Below are positions 32,457 to 41,943 of a DNA stretch of 64,000 nt, one piece after another. Every line of letters starts with the position of its first letter. The stretch's first letter is position 1. Origin of the DNA: Nannochloris sp. 'desiccata' (Eukaryota > Chlorophyta > Trebouxiophyceae > Chlorellales > Chlorellaceae); contig JAGTXX020000003.1 in the NCBI GenBank assembly GCA_019044685.2, positions 124,001-188,000 on the forward strand. The letters are read 5' to 3'. The translations under genes and the position numbers were made by a program. The notes below the pieces were generated by a model, which was given only the letters and a program-made list of their open reading frames with translations, was not told the origin of the DNA and did not search any database.

Positions 32457-34549
32457 TCAGCTGTTTGCTTCACTACTGCCCTCAACAGCTTGTTCACTTT
32501 TGATTTCCACTTGCCTCTCCTCTAATTCAACGTCTAGTTCAAGAACGGCAGCAAGGTGTGCTGGTGAAGGCATAATCACCACGTTGTCCTGCTTCTCTTT
32601 CCTTCCAACCTTCTTAAAGAACGCCTCTCTGGGTATATCTTCGGCCATCTCGGAGTAGGGGCGTAGAGATAAAACATTGAATTCCACCATGGACAGCAGC
32701 ACTTGAGCAGCTGTGACGTTTTTAGGGATACCACCCACCTTCTCTAGCGCAGCCTCTGCGTCCTCTTGACGAACAGCGTGGTAGGGGTTGGCATCAATGA
32801 GTCGCAGCACCGCTTTGTAGTGTTTTCGTTCCCAAATACGAGGGCCATCGCTGCCAACTGGAGGAGGAATTAATTCTGGACGTTTCAAACCTTCAGCGAC
32901 CTCCATTTGAGGCTTTGACAACGTTTTAGCCACGCCTGTAAGCAATCAATAAGAAGCAAACACATGTTGAGATTATTATTTGGCAATAAACAAGAGTATA
33001 AAAACATCAGAAGCAATTTCTTACCTTTCTCCCAGCTCTTGGACTGCTTGGCGTAGCCAACACAAATTTTGAGAAGGTGAATGTTGCCACCACACACTGA
33101 CCACACTTTCTTCCAGTCTTCCGGTGTCATTTTCAGAGCTAAAGTCTTGATCTCTTTAGATTGAGCTATCAGGCCTGGCCAATCTTCCAAAACCCCATTC
33201 CTGTTGAGCACTTTGCCGCCACAAAGATACACAAAGGCCTCGGCGCTCGTCAGATCACCCAACACTTGGTCATCACGTGAGTTTGCATCATAGCCCTCTG
33301 CAACCATTAGTAAAAGAAATAGTAATTAGCAATACGATAAAACAGTCTTCATTGGTATTCATGATAAAGGAAATTGATAGAACTTACGTTTTTGTAGCCA
33401 CGAGATCATAAAAAACTCCGACGAGGCAAGAACTACATGTGCCAAGTGTTCTTCCTTGCAACTGCGCTTGAGAAACTCTATCAACTGTTTCAATGCCACC
33501 GCATCTTTACGTTTCCACAGTGTCAAGGCATTTACCTCATCTGCACAATAAAATGGAAGAAAGGAGGGATTTCATTAGAAACAGAAGAGGGGAAGTGAAA
33601 TCGGCGGCAGGAATAATATCACTATTGAAGCAGCGCACCGATAACAATAACAGGCTTCTTTTGCCCAGGTGGTATGTTCTGTAAAAGAAAATCGTATGTA
33701 TCAATAACAGCCTTCAAGTCGGTTGCCTTATCAACGGGGAAAAATTCTTCAAAAACTGCTTTAAAAACAGCCTCTGTGGAGGTGGCAGCGGTAGTGATTT
33801 GTTTTTCCTGGTCAGGGTAAAACATAGTATAAAGCTTGGAAAGAGGGTCCAATTGGGAAGCAAGTAACTTAATAAACTTCATGTCCAGCTGTGAAGGGAA
33901 ATTGCGTGCCAGGTTACGCAGTTCCATTGCCATGAACTCTGGGGTGGAGACATCTTTGCGGCCACAGTTTAAATAAATCACACGTGACTTTTCTTTCTCT
34001 ATAATCGACTTCAATAATGCCTGCATGGTTCAGGTTGAGAATTTCATGTTAAAACGAATGAGAGTGATGTACAGTGTGTCAAAACGGCGACTGTGCTGAT
34101 GCTCAACTGACGTTGGCATAACTTACCGACTTTCCACTGTTTTTGGGGCCAAGCAGCAGAAGAGATACTTTGGGCGCGCCATTCAAGTGTTCAATGATCA
34201 TGTCATACTCCTCCTTACGGTTGAAGAAGCTGTTCTCGATGTCTGGATCTATTTTCGTCGCTGAAAAATCGGGCCACACGTCAGGCATGTGTGGTTGGCC
34301 AGCAGGAGCAATAGCCTCATCCTCTTTCGTGGCACATGGGATGTGTGCTACTGTACGTAGAATACTCCGCTTAAGGTCCCTTGGAAAGATGGAGGGCAAC
34401 TTGGGATAACTAGACTGGGAACGCCGGCCACAAACTTGTGTTGAACAAGGGCGTTGCAGACGACGACATCCAAAGCGTAGCGTTGCCACCACTGCCGTTG
34501 CCGCTCGAGGAGCTGTTGGCTTGAAGGGGAGAGGCTTTCCGCAATGCAT
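32457..34549 (-). CDS. P-loop (archaeal/STAND-type) ATPase, probably organelle-targeted (five exons)
   Basis: Exons 34127-34549, 33639-34020, 33388-33540, 33025-33297 and 32457-32935; all introns are GT-AG with matching phases; 569 residues. The start ATG at 34549 opens an Arg/Ala/Ser-rich leader (RAATAVVATLRFGCRRLQR), a likely mitochondrial or plastid presequence. Walker A is LLLLGPKNSGKS|ALLKSI (joint of exons 1-2). Walker B VIVIDEVNAL is created only by the exon 2-3 splice. LAHVVLASSEFFMISWLQK is a sensor-1-like strand. The C-terminal half is helical, with a winged-helix-like region around RKHYKAVLRLIDANPYHAVRQ. The pattern fits the ATPase_2 (PF01637) class of STAND/AAA+ NTPases, found in archaea and expanded in some algae and fungi. 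Substrate unknown. It is the most intron-rich gene here and is flanked by unusually long non-coding DNA. Confidence 0.85.
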
Positions 34550-35426
34550 GATGCTCAGAGAACTGAATGAAGGTGAGGAAGCAAGATAAACATTATTCAA
34601 AAAATAAAAATGTAGATTCAATTTATAAGCAACAGAGGCTTTTCAGTGCAGAGATAACTAACCCTACTGGCCGCAAAGCTTCACGAATAAAGTCCAAACA
34701 TACATAGTGGCAAAGTTTTTGCTGGTTGCTAGAGATGCAGCGCAGAATTAATTTTGATCGAGAAAAAAAATAAAATTTTTTGTGGACTTTGATGATTTAC
34801 GTGCACTTTAAAACCGCGTGATGTCATTCTGTGGCCGAAGGTATTTTACATAGAAATGTTGTGCAGCATTACTCTTGGTTCAAGATTTGCTTGACAAATT
34901 AAAATAATCCTCCAATCGCCGCCGAGCACAGCATGGCTGTTTGAACAATGTATGGTTGGCACAGAGGGCTTCTCCGCCCCACAGCGGACCTCGAGAAACG
35001 TCCGCTGAACGATATTATGCTATTCGTCGGGGGGTTTGGAACCGAGGGAAGTTGCAGCCGTCGGTTCCAGGGCCGGGGCAGGGCCGAGCTGGAGTGTAAA
35101 GGCATATAAAGAGATGACGAGTCTAGAGGTGTAAGACAGATTTTCATCTTGGTTTATCCGAGGAGAGGGTCCGCTGCGCGGACTGGGCGGGGTGGCGGAC
35201 AAGCCTGCACTGGGCAGGAGAAGCTGTAGGCTGGGCAGAAGCGGCGGTGGAATGCGAATCACCGCGCATGCCTCTCCCGCCTCTCCCTCTTGGGAAACAA
35301 AAGTCTGAATTATTTTAGCGACTTTGGCGAGGTTCAGGCGACAAACGGTTTCCTACCATTTTTCCAGGGAAGGATTTTGTTTCCTAGAACAATATTTTTT
35401 ATGAAATCTGGAATAAAAAATGAAAA
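34550..35426. other. Gene-free region upstream of the P-loop ATPase, GC-rich with inverted repeats
   Basis: 877 bp between the ATPase start and the AAE14-like 3' end. A GC-rich island (about 34960-35290) contains AGCGGAC/GTCCGCT (34983-34989 with 35000-35006) and GTCCGC-TGC-GCGGAC (35169-35183). GGAAAC boxes lie at 35289-35299 (CTTGGGAAACA) and, in reverse, at about 35340-35390. No coding frame is credible. The region probably includes the ATPase promoter. Confidence 0.5.
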
Positions 35427-37490
35427 TTAGAGCCGAGACCTGAAGGCAGCTGTCGCCATTGTCATTTTTTGGATACACAATTCTTTCAGCTGAGATTTTA
35501 CCACTTTTCCAGTCGCATTTCTAGGTATGTCCTCTTCAGTGTCAAATACAAAAAAAGTTCGAGGGAGTTTAAATCCAGCAAGACTAGCCACAGATCGACA
35601 ATGTTGCTGTAATGCTGAACCGTGAATACAAGTACTGTTACTGCTGGAGCTAGATGGTATTGCTGTTGATTCTACGGTATATACTGCTTTAGGTCCTTGC
35701 CAGGTATACCCCTTATTCAACACCACTGCAGCAGCGACTCGTTCACCTAATCTACTGTCTGGCAGACCCACCACTGCCGCCACCGCAACAGCAGGGTGAC
35801 AAAGTAAAGCTCGCTCTACCTCCGCAGCTGGAACGTTCTCTCCGCCAGATTTGATGACGTCTTTAGCACGGCCTACTAACCATAAACACTGTTGCTTTAT
35901 ACCAAAACTGCTACCTGTTTTGAGGTGGCCAAGATCGCCTGTCCGCATCCACAGACCAGTGGTACTAGCCACATTGATATTACGGAACGCGTCTGGTAGA
36001 AAGCTTGAAGATGTAGCTTCTGGGTCATCCCAATATCTAAGCATTGCATGTAACCCCCGGGTGAGTACTTCTCCATAGCCTTCGTGCGAAATTTGTTCGA
36101 TTTTGATATTAGAAAGCGATGACAGAGCCGAAGAAGAAGAAGACACTGTTTGTGTTGTTGTCGTTGTTGCTGACAAGGGCAGAATAGCAAGCTCTATACC
36201 TGGAGGTGGGCATCCAACATACACAGCACTATCCCCACCAGCAGCGCTGCTATTATTCTTCTCTAGTGGCATAGATTGTTGAGCCACCTCACCTCCTTGG
36301 ACGCTGCCATAGTGTCCCTGCTGCTGTTGTTGTTGTTCCGTGCGTTTAGTAATCAGGGTGCTAAAAGTAAGAGAACTGCATGCCTCAGTCATTCCATACG
36401 CTGCATAGACAGTCGCATTGGGTAGCAGTTCACTTAAACCTGTAATTAGAAATTTAGACAGACCACCAGCACCGACCAACACCGACCTCACCAGAGGAAA
36501 GTTCTTTCTTTTTCTTTTTTCTTCTCCTCCTTCTCCGCTAACAGCAATAAGATCGCTAATCATGGTGGGTACGGCAATAAAGCTCGTCACATTGTACATT
36601 TCTATCGCTTTTAGGCACTCTGAAGCTCGAAATATAGGTAAAAACACATGCTGTGCACCTACCAGCAGCATCGCCAAAGCACTGCACAGACCACCCACAT
36701 GAAATAACTGTGCTGTGTGCAGGTAGATATCCGATGTGGTATAGTGACAACACCGTAGTTTTGCAGTGCATTGAAAATGGAGAGCTGCGTGGGAAAGGAC
36801 TGCAGCGCGAGGAGGGCCTGTCGTACCGGATGTGAAAATAATAAATGCAGCCCCGTCGTCTGGTTGTTGCAGAAGCCTAGTCCTAGTCCTATTGCTGCTT
36901 CTATTCAAAAATATATTACGAGGGCTCGTACTTGGTATAGAATTATGTACTAGATTCTCAGCTTTTACTGTACGATAATTTGTCCGTACACTTTCTTCCT
37001 TATTACTTATAGCACCATCCATGGTGCTATTACATCTGCTCCAGCCGCTGTCACCAGTGGCCCCAAGAGTAACTAGCATTCTGACCGAAGGACTGAGCTC
37101 TGCTACTTGTTTCGCCAATGGCAAACACGCATCATCCGCACAGATCACGGTTGCTTGGATGCAATCAACTGCATAGCGAGCTTCTGATACAGACCAGCGC
37201 CAATTCAGGGGAGCAGCAATACACCCGGCAGCAGTTATTGCGAGCAGAGTTTCAAGGTGATTTGGGGTGGTGAGGGCCAAGGTAGCAACACGAGCACCTG
37301 GAAGGAGCTTTAATTCACGTGAGAATGAAGATGCAAAACGTAGAACCCGGATACAAGCTTCTTCTGCAGATGTTTGAGGGCCTTGATAGACTGTGAAAAG
37401 AGGGCGGCGAGAGGGAGCGCCGGGGGCGGTGATTGGCGGTAGATTAGTATTTGTCAGATAGCTGCAAAGATGCACTGGATTATCATCCAT
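35427..37490 (-). CDS. AAE14: o-Succinylbenzoate-CoA ligase-like acyl-activating enzyme (AAE14/MenE type)
   Basis: 687 residues in one exon. ANL-superfamily motifs: IIFTSGTTGPPRAAVLSHAA (A3), YAAYGMTEACSSLTF (A5), MRTGDLGHL (A7), GRAKDVIKSGGENVPAAEVE (A8) and the catalytic Lys region NATGKVVKSQ (A10). Segments such as IYLHTAQLFHVGGLCSALAM and AVPTMISDLI match plant AAE14, which activates o-succinylbenzoate in phylloquinone (vitamin K1) synthesis. Gln- and Ser-rich inserts explain the excess length over about 560 residues. No obvious plastid transit peptide is seen. The C-terminus is SRL, a peroxisomal PTS1. Divergent from the kinesin gene. Confidence 0.85.
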   Translation of the reverse strand: MDDNPVHLCSYLTNTNLPPITAPGAPSRRPLFTVYQGPQTSAEEACIRVLRFASSFSRELKLLPGARVATLALTTPNHLETLLAITAAGCIAAPLNWRWSVSEARYAVDCIQATVICADDACLPLAKQVAELSPSVRMLVTLGATGDSGWSRCNSTMDGAISNKEESVRTNYRTVKAENLVHNSIPSTSPRNIFLNRSSNRTRTRLLQQPDDGAAFIIFTSGTTGPPRAAVLSHAALHFQCTAKLRCCHYTTSDIYLHTAQLFHVGGLCSALAMLLVGAQHVFLPIFRASECLKAIEMYNVTSFIAVPTMISDLIAVSGEGGEEKRKRKNFPLVRSVLVGAGGLSKFLITGLSELLPNATVYAAYGMTEACSSLTFSTLITKRTEQQQQQQGHYGSVQGGEVAQQSMPLEKNNSSAAGGDSAVYVGCPPPGIELAILPLSATTTTTQTVSSSSSALSSLSNIKIEQISHEGYGEVLTRGLHAMLRYWDDPEATSSSFLPDAFRNINVASTTGLWMRTGDLGHLKTGSSFGIKQQCLWLVGRAKDVIKSGGENVPAAEVERALLCHPAVAVAAVVGLPDSRLGERVAAAVVLNKGYTWQGPKAVYTVESTAIPSSSSSNSTCIHGSALQQHCRSVASLAGFKLPRTFFVFDTEEDIPRNATGKVVKSQLKELCIQKMTMATAAFRSRL

Positions 37491-37970
37491 TGATGCGTGG
37501 ATCGTAAATCTAACTGCTAAAGAGTTGATTCAATGCGCATAATGACGCTGTAGTTGTGTGGAATGTATTTTCATTTAAATATCCATGTTTTTTAATCTGA
37601 CTATTATGGCGATTGGCCGCACGAAAAAAGATTGCGCGCCTTCATCTGGGCATCATTGATTTTATAATCTATAGAATACCCTAGATCATGAGGCAGAAGC
37701 CATCAAGAAAAAAAATCTGATCTGGCGCTCTGCAGAGCTCTGTTGCCCACTGTTTTTTTGCAAACTCGTTTGAAGCTGTTCATTTTTCACTGAAACAAAG
37801 CGCTATTTAATCATTCTAATAAACTAATTGAATTTACGAGATACCATTAAAGCTGCGTTACAGCTCCCATTCTCCGATGAGTCGGCAGTTATTCAGTCAT
37901 TGATTGACCGTTTTTGCTTACACTTTTATCTAATTTCGATAGTGATTGCAGATAGAATACTAGTCTACAA
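37491..37970. promoter_or_regulatory. Divergent intergenic region (AAE14-like / kinesin)
   Basis: 480 bp between two starts. AT-rich; no RNA gene, repeat family or coding frame recognised. Confidence 0.45.
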
Positions 37971-40679
37971 ATGTTACCTGCCTTTCCTGCCAATGGCTAT
38001 GCCGTGGAAGATGTTGGGCTGGATCCAACGGCAGGAAGTTCGATCATGTTGACAGGTGCTGGAACAGAATCAGTTGAACCTGAAGTTCCTGACGTGGAGG
38101 AGGCTGGAGACGCTGTCAAGGTACGATATAAAATGAAGTTGAGGATTGAAGTGTATTTTAATGCGATTCTTGAGTGTTTTCTATGCTTCAAACAATTGTA
38201 CTTCTTGCAAATCATTTCAGTTGCCCATACTTTTCCTCTCCTTCTCCTTTTCTTTCTCCATTCTCACTCACCTATCTACATATTTCGGAAAATTGCCCAG
38301 GTCATCATCCGTGTTCGTCCTCCATTAGAACGTGAGCTCAAAGGTTTCCGCCCTTATGCCCCCGCCACCGCAATCGACCCTACTGGCCGAGGAATCACTC
38401 TGTCAGAAAATCTCCGGGCAGCAGCCAACAATGGCGTTGAAAACGGCATGGTCTACAACACCTATCGCTTCGCATTCGACCGTGTCTACGGTACAGAAAC
38501 CCCTCAGCAATGCATTTATGAAGAATCTGCTCGAGGTGCCATCACCAACGTTCTTCAAGGGTACAACGCCTCTATAATCGCATTTGGTCAGACTGGCGCT
38601 GGTAAAACGCACACCATGACTGGAGACCTCGTTGGAGACCTCCGTGGTATCATTCCTCGTGCTGTGGATGATGTATTTAGCCATATTCAACGGGATACGG
38701 GAGAACGATGCAAATTTTTGGTCCGAGCATCGTATTTACAAATCTATAACGAGGTAATTTCTGATTTACTAAAACCAGAAGCGAAGAATTTAGCGATTAG
38801 AGAAGATAAAAGACGTGGTGTACATGTAGATGGCTTGTCTGAATGGGTGGTCAGAACTCCAGGCGATGTATATGCATTGATGGAGAGAGGGGCGGCGGTG
38901 AGGACGACGGGTGCTACCAAATTGAATGAATTGTCCTCACGGTCACATGCCATCTTTATTTTAATAGTAGAGAAATCTTCAATAGAAGAGAATCCAATAG
39001 ATACTACGATAGGCGGTGGTATTAGTAGGAAAGGGACTGAGAATAACCCTTTGTTTGCGGCACACCTTGCAACTACAACCGGAGGATACGGAGGAGCTAG
39101 TGGGTCTTCTTCTTATTCTACCGCTGCAAACTCCCCTAGGCAAACTATACGCGTAGGGAAACTTAATTTAGTCGATTTGGCCGGCAGTGAACGTGTTCAT
39201 TTGACAGGTGCCAAAGGAAAACGTCTTGAAGAATCCAAGAAAATTAATCAAAGTCTAAGCGCCCTTGGCAACGTCATCGCTGCTTTGACCGACCCAAAAG
39301 GACGTGATGGTCGCCCTCATATTCCATATAGAGATTCAAAGCTTACTCGCATTTTAGAAGATTCTCTTGGGGGTAATTGCAAAACCACCTTTATGGCAAT
39401 GATTTCCCCTGCAGTCGAGGCCTTTGCAGAATCGCTCTCCACTCTAAAATTTGCACATAGAGCAAAATGTGTTCGAAATGCACCAAGAGTCAACGAAGAT
39501 GTCGACCACGCGACCTTGTTGCGCAAATATGAAAAGGAATTACGTCGCTTACGTGCTGAACTGCAGCAACGAAGTAAAGATTTGGTAGATAGACGTCTTG
39601 TGTTACAAATAGACGAAGCCAGGAGAAGAGAACAAGCAGATAAAATTGCTGCAATCACAGCTTTAGAGCGGCAATCTGCTGAAATTGCTCGGCAAAAGGC
39701 TGCAATGTCTGCTTTGCAAAATCGAATTGCGTCTATGCAAAGTCAGTTGTTGATAGGAGGGCAGAATGTTGAAGATACGCCGGCTTTTAGAACGTTGTTA
39801 GCTGCAGAGCAAGCCCGAATTCGAGAGCAATATGCTTCTCGAGTTGCTGAGCTTGAAAAGGAACGAAGTACCATCGCTGAAGATCGTGCTCAAGCCGAAA
39901 GATTTAAACATCTTTTAATGAAACAACGGGATGTCATGGTGGCACTGACACAGCGACTTGCGGAACGGGACAGAGAAGTCTTGGCGCTTCAAGCGCAGGT
40001 GGAAAGTGCAGACGTGCGCGCAAAAGAAGCTGAAGATGCGTTGGATAAAAAGATGGAAGAGTTGATTGCTGTGAGGAAATCTGTCGTTGTAGCTGGTAAA
40101 GGTGCAGATCTCTTTGCTGGCAATGGAGGCGGTGTGCTCAATAACAATAACCGCCAGGATGAAGAGTACTGTAATGGGCATAGTATTGCTGGCGAAGGTG
40201 GTGGTGGTGGTGGTGAGAAAAATCAAAGTGACTGGAAAATACCTTCGAGCCCAGGTCCTGGAAATCCAAGTGGGTTTAAAGTAGGAGCAGAGGTGGTGGG
40301 CGGTCCTCTTGAAGTGCATGTTGGAGATCTGCTGGCAAGTTCCACCAGCAGTGGCAGGAGCACTGCGTGCACTGAAAACGGAGATGAGGAAAAAGAAGAA
40401 GAAGAGGATGAGACAGTTGAGGTGGCAGCACCAGGCCCAGCAGTGGTGGAAGAAGCGATTGAAGAAGAACCACAATTTGAAAAGAATGCATTTAGAGAGA
40501 TTTTAGAGCAAAAAATCTTGGCGCTCGTAGGCCAAGTTGAGCAGTCGATCAGCGCAACGAAATCAACAGAGGCAGCATCAAAAGCTCGCGGGGACGGTCA
40601 GGATGCTTCTGTGTTGGAGAGGCAGCTGCGGTGCCTACGGGGCTATGTGGAAAAGACTATTATAGCTTTAAATGATTAA
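37971..40679 (+). CDS. Kinesin with N-terminal motor (two exons)
   Basis: Exons 37971-38120 and 38301-40679. The 180 nt intron (GTCAAG|GTACGATAT ... TTGCCCAG|GTC) is phase 0; 842 residues. Splicing yields AVK|VIIRVRPPLE, the first motor strand. The motor (about 50-410) contains AFGQTGAGKTHTMTGD (P-loop), NELSSRSHAIF (switch I), LNLVDLAGSERV (switch II) and YRDSKLTRILEDSLGGN. A coiled coil follows (about 425-610: LLRKYEKELRRLRAELQQ, EQADKIAAITALERQ, FKHLLMKQRDVMVALTQRL), then a Gly-rich and acidic tail and a short C-terminal helix. The coiled-coil pattern matches an algal/protist kinesin group without a clear land-plant name; I do not assign a subfamily. TGTAA at 40837-40841 may be the poly(A) signal. 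Confidence 0.92.
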   Translation: MLPAFPANGYAVEDVGLDPTAGSSIMLTGAGTESVEPEVPDVEEAGDAVKVRYKMKLRIEVYFNAILECFLCFKQLYFLQIISVAHTFPLLLLFFLHSHSPIYIFRKIAQVIIRVRPPLERELKGFRPYAPATAIDPTGRGITLSENLRAAANNGVENGMVYNTYRFAFDRVYGTETPQQCIYEESARGAITNVLQGYNASIIAFGQTGAGKTHTMTGDLVGDLRGIIPRAVDDVFSHIQRDTGERCKFLVRASYLQIYNEVISDLLKPEAKNLAIREDKRRGVHVDGLSEWVVRTPGDVYALMERGAAVRTTGATKLNELSSRSHAIFILIVEKSSIEENPIDTTIGGGISRKGTENNPLFAAHLATTTGGYGGASGSSSYSTAANSPRQTIRVGKLNLVDLAGSERVHLTGAKGKRLEESKKINQSLSALGNVIAALTDPKGRDGRPHIPYRDSKLTRILEDSLGGNCKTTFMAMISPAVEAFAESLSTLKFAHRAKCVRNAPRVNEDVDHATLLRKYEKELRRLRAELQQRSKDLVDRRLVLQIDEARRREQADKIAAITALERQSAEIARQKAAMSALQNRIASMQSQLLIGGQNVEDTPAFRTLLAAEQARIREQYASRVAELEKERSTIAEDRAQAERFKHLLMKQRDVMVALTQRLAERDREVLALQAQVESADVRAKEAEDALDKKMEELIAVRKSVVVAGKGADLFAGNGGGVLNNNNRQDEEYCNGHSIAGEGGGGGGEKNQSDWKIPSSPGPGNPSGFKVGAEVVGGPLEVHVGDLLASSTSSGRSTACTENGDEEKEEEEDETVEVAAPGPAVVEEAIEEEPQFEKNAFREILEQKILALVGQVEQSISATKSTEAASKARGDGQDASVLERQLRCLRGYVEKTIIALND

Positions 40680-41943
40680 GAAAATTTGAAATTTTCTTTC
40701 TTCCTTGAATAACTTTTGTTTAATTTTTTTTTCCGCCGTGTTGAAATATCAATGTCTTTTAAATTATGTATTTTCTAGATACTATAAAATATCTGTGAAC
40801 TGAGTATATGCAAGTATGACTAATTATGAATCTGTATGTAATCAAATTTTTTTTTTTACATATATCTAGGCTAGAGGAATGGAGAGAGTCAGTTGGGGAG
40901 ATCAAGAGGAGCACCTCAGGCGCTACAAGGGTGGGAGCAGAACGCAAAAAAGAAGAAGTTCAAGAGTGAAAAGTTAAAGCCAGAGGGTTAGACGGACCAT
41001 TGACACAATGCAGATGATCAAGATCAAGGTATTAAATATACAGGAACCCATTTCAAAGGGCAAAAGGGACAAATACACCGAAAAAAGAAAGGAAGGGATT
41101 TTTTTTTATCGGCGAGGGAGGGAAGAAAGGAGAAAGCAAAAAGTCAAGGGAAAAAAACGAAAGTGGATGAAATGGAAATGGCTTGGGAGACAAGGTTTGT
41201 GTACAAAAAGGAAATATAGTGATGTGTGTCGAAAAGAGTGAGGAAGAAAGGAAACGAAAAAATGAAGGAAGAAAGCACAGACCATCGTTCTTCCTAGGTG
41301 ATGGCTAGTCTACTCATACTAAAAATCCTACCCATTAGATTTCTTTGTTGATAGCGGAGGGAAAGGGGAAATGTGACAAAATGGGGACAATGTCAAAAAG
41401 TAACTAACGAGTAACTAAACTAAGGACTAAAATATAAAGGAATTGAAAAAGAAGAAAAACAAAAAGCGCTGAACACAAGAAAGGCGGGGACATGGAAAAG
41501 GGAGGGGGCAAAAAAAAATCTGTCGATACGAAAGGGAAAAGTCGAGGAAGCAAAGATCATCAAATGGTGCCAAAAGATTTGTTTGTCAAAAAAGGGGAAA
41601 GAAAAGAAGTGGAGACAGTCGATCAGAGTCTCAAAAAAAAAATGAAACTAACAAGTTCATTCTAATCAACCTCGTCATCGTTGGTGTTGTTGTTGTTGTT
41701 GTAATAAAAATACTCTCAATTGTCTCTGAATTTTTATCTATCGTACAGAAAGGGACAAGAGGACAGGAACAAGTCGAAAAAGGAAAGAGCAGTGACAGGT
41801 GGGTCGTAGTAATATGGGTAGTAGTGATTGATTCGTAGGCACGCATCCTTGGTGGTGCAGCCAAATCTCGTTGTAGAAGGGATTATTATTTACTATACCG
41901 ATATAGAGATAGGGAAGAAAGAAAGAAAAAAGAGGAGTTCCTT
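40680..41943. other. Convergent 3' region with a long purine-rich tract
   Basis: 1.26 kb between the stops of the kinesin (+) and HARE-HTH (-) genes. From about 40860 to 41640 the plus strand is strongly purine-rich, with many AGAAAGGAAG and GGGAAAAG runs. A T12 run and an acceptor-like TATATCTAG precede a 32-codon frame at 40879-40977, not accepted as a gene. Nothing else was recognised. Confidence 0.6.

Noticed and set aside
35151..35163. 13 nt identical to the GGTTTATCCGAGG segment of U4 snRNA
   Set aside because: The upstream part needed for the U4 5' stem-loop and kink-turn (GTAGCCAATGA) and the stem II region are absent, so I treat it as chance.
34899..35262. Two overlapping minus-strand frames of 80-82 residues
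   Set aside because: Pro/Ser-rich translations of GC-rich repeats without start context, homology or codon bias.
40879..40977. 32-codon frame MERVSWGDQ... after an acceptor-like TATATCTAG
   Set aside because: Very short, in purine-rich DNA, no upstream exon with a fitting donor found, and no recognised family. It could still be a last exon of something unseen.
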